Origin: Rugosibacter sp.
Lineage (GTDB): Bacteria > Pseudomonadota > Gammaproteobacteria > Burkholderiales > Rhodocyclaceae
Assembly (NCBI GenBank): GCA_030645365.1
Contig: JAUSMB010000020.1
Location: forward strand, 1 to 35,681
DNA: 35,681 nucleotides
Direction: 5' to 3'
A program made the position numbers and the translations under genes. Of this stretch, positions 32,773 through 35,681 are shown piece after piece. The notes under the pieces were generated by a model. That model did not search any database. It saw only the letters and a list, made by a program, of their open reading frames with translations, and was not told the DNA's origin. Each line of letters begins with the position of its first letter. Position 1 is the stretch's first letter.

Positions 32773-33405
32773 TCAGGTTTCGGCAAATAAGAAATGATGC
32801 AGACTAACCAGCATGCCTGCGGTAGCGCCCCAAATATAGCGGTCCTGCCATGGCATGGCCCAGTATTCACGTGTCGCTCCCTGGAATTCGCGCTGATGGC
32901 GCTGGTGGTTTTTCTGATCGAGCAAAAATTCAAGCGGAGGTTCAAAGACATCGGCTACTTCAAAATCATCCAGCTTAAGGTTGAGCGGTGGGGTTACCAG
33001 CGCAACGATAGGCGTGATGAGAAACCCCGTGATGGTGTGGTATTCAGGCAGCCGACCCAATATCTCGATTTGCGTGGTAGCTAGACCAACTTCTTCTGCT
33101 GCTTCGCGCAAGGCAGTTGCTTCGGGCGATGCATCGGATGCCTCACAGCGCCCGCCGGGAAAGCTGATTTGCCCTGCGTGATCACGTAAATGCGCCGTGC
33201 GCTGGGTTAGCAGCAGGGTGGCGCCACTCGCACGCAAAATGATAGGCACCAGCACCGCTGCATGCACTAGCGGGGAGCGTGCAGGCTCGGCAGGAGCGGC
33301 TTCGCGGATAGGGGGCGCAACAATACCTGCGCGAAAACGGCGCCGCAAAAGAGAGGGCAGGGTTCCGCTAGAATCTGTAGCGGATAAAACAAGAGAATCC
33401 GACAT
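32773..33405 (-). CDS. Nudix hydrolase, CoA pyrophosphatase type
   Basis: Up to 210 aa. LLLTQRTAHLRDHAGQISF then PGG is the CoA-pyrophosphatase (NudL/UPF0035) signature. GGRCEASDASPEATALREAAEEVGL is the Nudix box with the metal-binding REAAEE. It should split CoA or acyl-CoA into 3',5'-ADP and phosphopantetheine. The ATG at 33405 shares two bases with the oppositely directed ATG of the amidotransferase and has no good ribosome site. Translation may start at an internal non-ATG codon, since the first 45 residues look poorly conserved. Confidence 0.88.
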   Translation of the reverse strand: MSDSLVLSATDSSGTLPSLLRRRFRAGIVAPPIREAAPAEPARSPLVHAAVLVPIILRASGATLLLTQRTAHLRDHAGQISFPGGRCEASDASPEATALREAAEEVGLATTQIEILGRLPEYHTITGFLITPIVALVTPPLNLKLDDFEVADVFEPPLEFLLDQKNHQRHQREFQGATREYWAMPWQDRYIWGATAGMLVSLHHFLFAET

Positions 33406-34117
33406 GAAACCGATCGCTATATTCCGTCATAGCCCCAATGAGGGCGCTGGCTATTTTGCCACATTCCTTGAGCGACACTCACTGCCATGGACATTGTTTA
33501 CGGTGGATGCCGGCGTATTGCCACCGCCGACTTCTGATGATTTTTCCGGTCTGTGCTTCATGGGCGGGCCAATGAGCGTGAATGATGATCTGCCATGGAT
33601 TGCGCCGACGCTCAGCCTGATTCGCGATGCGGATAGCAAGGGCGTTCCGGTGATTGGTCACTGTCTGGGTGGGCAATTGATGAGCAAAGCATTCGGCGGC
33701 ATGGTCACAAAAAATTCCGTCAAGGAAATTGGTTGGGGGCAAGTTGAGTTTATCAGTGCGTTAGCTGCCGAATGGGTAGGTGATCTTTCTGCCGATTTTC
33801 CTAGATTCGATGCGTTTCATTGGCATGGCGAAACATTTAGTTTGCCGCCTCATGCAACGTGCATTCTGCAAAGTGAGTACTGCGAAAATCAGGCGTTCGT
33901 GCGCGGGCCGCACTTAGGTATGCAGTGCCATGTCGAAATGACTGAAAGCATGATCCGGCTTTGGGGCAAGCATTGGGCTGATGAGGGCGTTGCTGCATCA
34001 GCTTCGGTGCAAACGCCTGAGCAAATGTATACAGCGCTGGATGCCCGCATTGAAGGCATGCGGCAGGTTGCCGATCGACTCTATAACCACTGGATTCGTG
34101 GCCTAAAACTCGCTTGA
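33404..34117 (+). CDS. Class I glutamine amidotransferase (GMP synthase-like)
   Basis: 237 aa from ATG 33404, with AGAGAA upstream; in-frame codons before it run antisense through the Nudix gene. PIAIFRHSPNEGAGYFATFL begins the domain. GHCLGGQLMSKAFGG holds the nucleophile Cys, and QCHVEMTE the His and Glu of the triad. There is no synthetase domain, so it is a stand-alone amidotransferase-like protein resembling YfeJ/gamma-glutamyl hydrolase types. The acceptor is unknown. It is the only plus-strand gene in the last 5 kb. Confidence 0.88.
   Translation: MKPIAIFRHSPNEGAGYFATFLERHSLPWTLFTVDAGVLPPPTSDDFSGLCFMGGPMSVNDDLPWIAPTLSLIRDADSKGVPVIGHCLGGQLMSKAFGGMVTKNSVKEIGWGQVEFISALAAEWVGDLSADFPRFDAFHWHGETFSLPPHATCILQSEYCENQAFVRGPHLGMQCHVEMTESMIRLWGKHWADEGVAASASVQTPEQMYTALDARIEGMRQVADRLYNHWIRGLKLA
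33508..33534 (-). repeat. Possible degenerate dispersed repeat copy 9
   Basis: The plus strand reads GGCGTATTGCCACCGCCGAC then TTCTG. It agrees with the repeat over most positions, but the core has two changes (complement AGAAGTCGGCGGT). It lies in the amidotransferase gene in frame P-P-P-T-S. It may be coincidence. Confidence 0.35.
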
Positions 34118-34147
34118 ATTAAATGCTAATTAAGCGCGCTTAGTCCT

Positions 34148-34642
34148 TTAGTCCCTGAAGTTGCCATACTGCAACGGAAAGTCGGTAATCGATTTTTTAA
34201 CCAGGGCGATGGTTTCTTGCAGCAAATCGCGCTTAGCGCCGGTCACGCGCACGGCGTCACCCTGGATGCTGGCCTGTACCTTAAGTTTGCTGTCTTTGAT
34301 GAGCTTGACGATTTTTTTTGCCAGCTCGGTTTCTATCCCGATCTTGATCTTCAATTCCTGTTTGACCTTGTTGCCGGAAACCGTTTCGAGCTTGCCTATC
34401 TCCAGACGTTTGGTGCTTTCGCGTTCCTTTTTTTCCATCTCTGGGAAAAGGATGTCCTTGATTTGGCTAATCTGGAACTCGGAATCCCCAAACAAGGTGA
34501 GCGTTTTGTCTTTCTCATTCAACTCAACCTTCGCCGTAGTGGCTTTGAAGTCGTAGCGGTTGCCAATATGGCGGCCAGCGACATCGACTGCATTTTTTAG
34601 TGCAACCACATCAGCTTCGGATGAAATATCAAATGAGGGCAT
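34148..34642 (-). CDS. yajQ: YajQ family nucleotide-binding protein
   Basis: 164 aa, normal length; ATG with AGGAG nine bases upstream. PSFDISSEADVVALKNAVD and NRYDFKATTAKVELNEKDK at the start, and the end ITDFPLQYGNFRD, are family hallmarks (UPF0234). YajQ homologues bind c-di-GMP and influence virulence gene expression in Xanthomonas and Pseudomonas; others bind tRNA or nucleotides. The function here is by family only. It lies 30 bp downstream of ppnP on the same strand and is probably in one unit with it. Confidence 0.96.
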   Translation of the reverse strand: MPSFDISSEADVVALKNAVDVAGRHIGNRYDFKATTAKVELNEKDKTLTLFGDSEFQISQIKDILFPEMEKKERESTKRLEIGKLETVSGNKVKQELKIKIGIETELAKKIVKLIKDSKLKVQASIQGDAVRVTGAKRDLLQETIALVKKSITDFPLQYGNFRD

Positions 34643-34672
34643 GGCGCGGACTCCTAAACAGTGGCTTCTGAA

Positions 34673-34984
34673 TCAAGCAAAGTGGCACACGTAATGATAG
34701 GGTTCACCCGTCACTTCAATATCGAATTGTGAGTTGCCAGGCACGCTAAATTGCTCACCTGCGCCGCAGATTTTCCAGTCTTCTCCTTGAAGGCGATAGC
34801 GGCAACTGCCGGCAACCGTTTCCATGATTTCAGGTGCGCCCGTATTAAAAGTCAGATTCGCGGGCAAAATAACACCGACACTTTTTTTTGTGCCATCCGC
34901 TAACTGAACCGTGTGGCTCACACATTTGCCATCGAAATAGACGTTGGCTTTTTTGGATACGGTAACGTGATCAAACTGCGACAT
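34673..34984 (-). CDS. ppnP: Pyrimidine/purine nucleoside phosphorylase PpnP
   Basis: 103 aa from ATG 34984, with GGGGGA upstream. The small cupin-like DUF1255 protein has [35 protein letters not shown] and [16 protein letters not shown], matching E. coli PpnP (YaiE). The family phosphorolyses various nucleosides to base and ribose 1-phosphate. It begins one base after the DUF2788 stop, so the two are coupled. Slightly longer than the E. coli protein. Confidence 0.94.
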   Translation of the reverse strand: MSQFDHVTVSKKANVYFDGKCVSHTVQLADGTKKSVGVILPANLTFNTGAPEIMETVAGSCRYRLQGEDWKICGAGEQFSVPGNSQFDIEVTGEPYHYVCHFA

Positions 34985-34985
34985 A

Positions 34986-35195
34986 TTAAATCCCCCACAA
35001 TTTCTCAATGATAATTTTAGCAACGAACCCGATCATGCCAAAAGCCAGGACAAAGAACAGGATAAAGGTTCCCGTCTTGCCGGCTTTTGATTTCCAGGCC
35101 AGCTCACCGATAATAAAGAGCATGAAAAGCATGAATGCGGCAATGCCGAATGTCATGCCGAATTGGGTTAATTGCTCCTCGGAAATACCCAACAT
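34986..35195 (-). CDS. DUF2788 small membrane protein
   Basis: 69 aa with two hydrophobic helices ([19 protein letters not shown] and [20 protein letters not shown]) separated by a basic turn KSKAGKTG. The pattern fits DUF2788, a family of unknown function in beta- and gammaproteobacteria. Inner-membrane location is predicted with the basic loop in the cytosol. No clear ribosome site precedes the ATG at 35195. It is between argG and ppnP on the same strand, 27 bp after argG, and likely shares its transcript. Confidence 0.8.
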   Translation of the reverse strand: MLGISEEQLTQFGMTFGIAAFMLFMLFIIGELAWKSKAGKTGTFILFFVLAFGMIGFVAKIIIEKLWGI

Positions 35196-35222
35196 GGCTG
35201 GCTAGTGTTTGGTAAAAAAGCC

Positions 35223-35681
35223 CTAGATCTTCCTACTGGCTCGATTGGCGCCAATACGCAGCCGCAAGGCATTTAACCGAATAAAGCCGTGTGCATCCTT
35301 CTGGTTGTAAGCACCGGCATCATCCTCGAACGTGGCGATGGTCGAATCAAACAAGGAATCATGCTTCGAGTCGCGCCCAACCACACTGACATTGCCTTTG
35401 TAGAGCTTGAGGCGCACCCAGCCATTCACGGTCTGCTGCGTATGATCAATCAGGGTTTGCAGTGCAAGACGCTCGGGGCTCCACCAGTAGCCGTTATAGA
35501 TCAGGCTGGCATAGCGCGGCATGAGATCGTCCTTGAGGTGCGCTACTTCGCGGTCCAGGGTGATGGATTCAATGGCGCGGTGGGCGCGCAACAAAATGGT
35601 GCCGCCGGGGGTTTCATAACAGCCGCGTGATTTCATGCCGACGTAACGGTTTTCGACCAGATCAAGGCGGCCAATGCCATG
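35223..35681 (-). CDS. argG: Argininosuccinate synthase, C-terminal part
   Basis: The 5' end is outside the window; the frame is open to base 35681 and 152 residues are visible. [20 protein letters not shown] and [21 protein letters not shown] are standard ArgG sequence. They are followed by [12 protein letters not shown] and [17 protein letters not shown] near the C-terminus. It condenses citrulline and aspartate with ATP in arginine synthesis. It appears to head the minus-strand run argG-DUF2788-ppnP-yajQ. Confidence 0.97.
   Translation of the reverse strand, partial: HGIGRLDLVENRYVGMKSRGCYETPGGTILLRAHRAIESITLDREVAHLKDDLMPRYASLIYNGYWWSPERLALQTLIDHTQQTVNGWVRLKLYKGNVSVVGRDSKHDSLFDSTIATFEDDAGAYNQKDAHGFIRLNALRLRIGANRASRKI

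Overview
The window reads as chromosomal DNA of a free-living Gram-negative bacterium, most likely a betaproteobacterium of the Nitrosomonadales/Gallionella/Thiobacillus kind. This is inferred from gene families and order: a type III (ferrooxidans-family) GshA followed by GshB and a truncated PTS, a MetX-MetW pair, a three-gene PntAa/PntAb/PntB transhydrogenase, an fdsGBACD-type NAD-dependent formate dehydrogenase, a BktB-like thiolase, and DUF2782 and DUF2788 proteins. GC content looks moderate, mid-50s by eye and not computed. Coding density is very high.

Layout. 1-5012 (+) is a lipopolysaccharide block of three GT9 heptosyltransferase-like genes, one GT4 glycosyltransferase and an O-antigen ligase/polymerase. 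5009-7801 (-) is polA, divergent from a LOG-family gene, which is followed by a small DUF2782 protein and a solitary N6-adenine DNA methyltransferase (to 10222). 10313-17779 (+) is a housekeeping run: gshA-gshB-apbE, then EIIA-HPr-EI of a PTS lacking EIIB/EIIC, then metX-metW. 17744-18939 is a small unsettled region: a 56-aa basic protein, a decayed IS3-type transposase start, two tandem tRNA-Lys(TTT) genes (one diverged) behind a clear promoter, and about 500 bp of AT-rich DNA without a convincing gene. 18940-21297 encodes a MASE1-GAF-PAS-GGDEF diguanylate cyclase. 21401-24223 (-) is the transhydrogenase operon, divergent from the formate dehydrogenase operon (24516-30466, +). 30591-35681 is a thiolase, a CobD/CbiB-AmpE-like membrane protein, a Nudix CoA pyrophosphatase, a class I glutamine amidotransferase, YajQ, PpnP, DUF2788 and the 3' part of argG.

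Working together. Formate dehydrogenase makes NADH from formate, and the divergently transcribed proton-translocating transhydrogenase can turn NADH into NADPH, so the 24.2 kb intergenic region may join C1 oxidation to biosynthetic reductant supply. YajQ (c-di-GMP binding in relatives) and the GGDEF protein hint at c-di-GMP signalling.

The most unusual signal is not a gene. The exact 12-mer AAAGTCGGCGCT (or its complement) occurs eight times between 1.4 and 24.3 kb. Most copies sit inside a longer imperfect repeat of about 27 bp whose other half ends near CGGCG. Copies lie in intergenic DNA and inside coding sequences in different reading frames, so conservation is at the DNA level. About 0.004 occurrences would be expected by chance with equal base frequencies. 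It behaves like a dispersed repeat or DNA uptake-type signal and does not match the uptake sequences I know.
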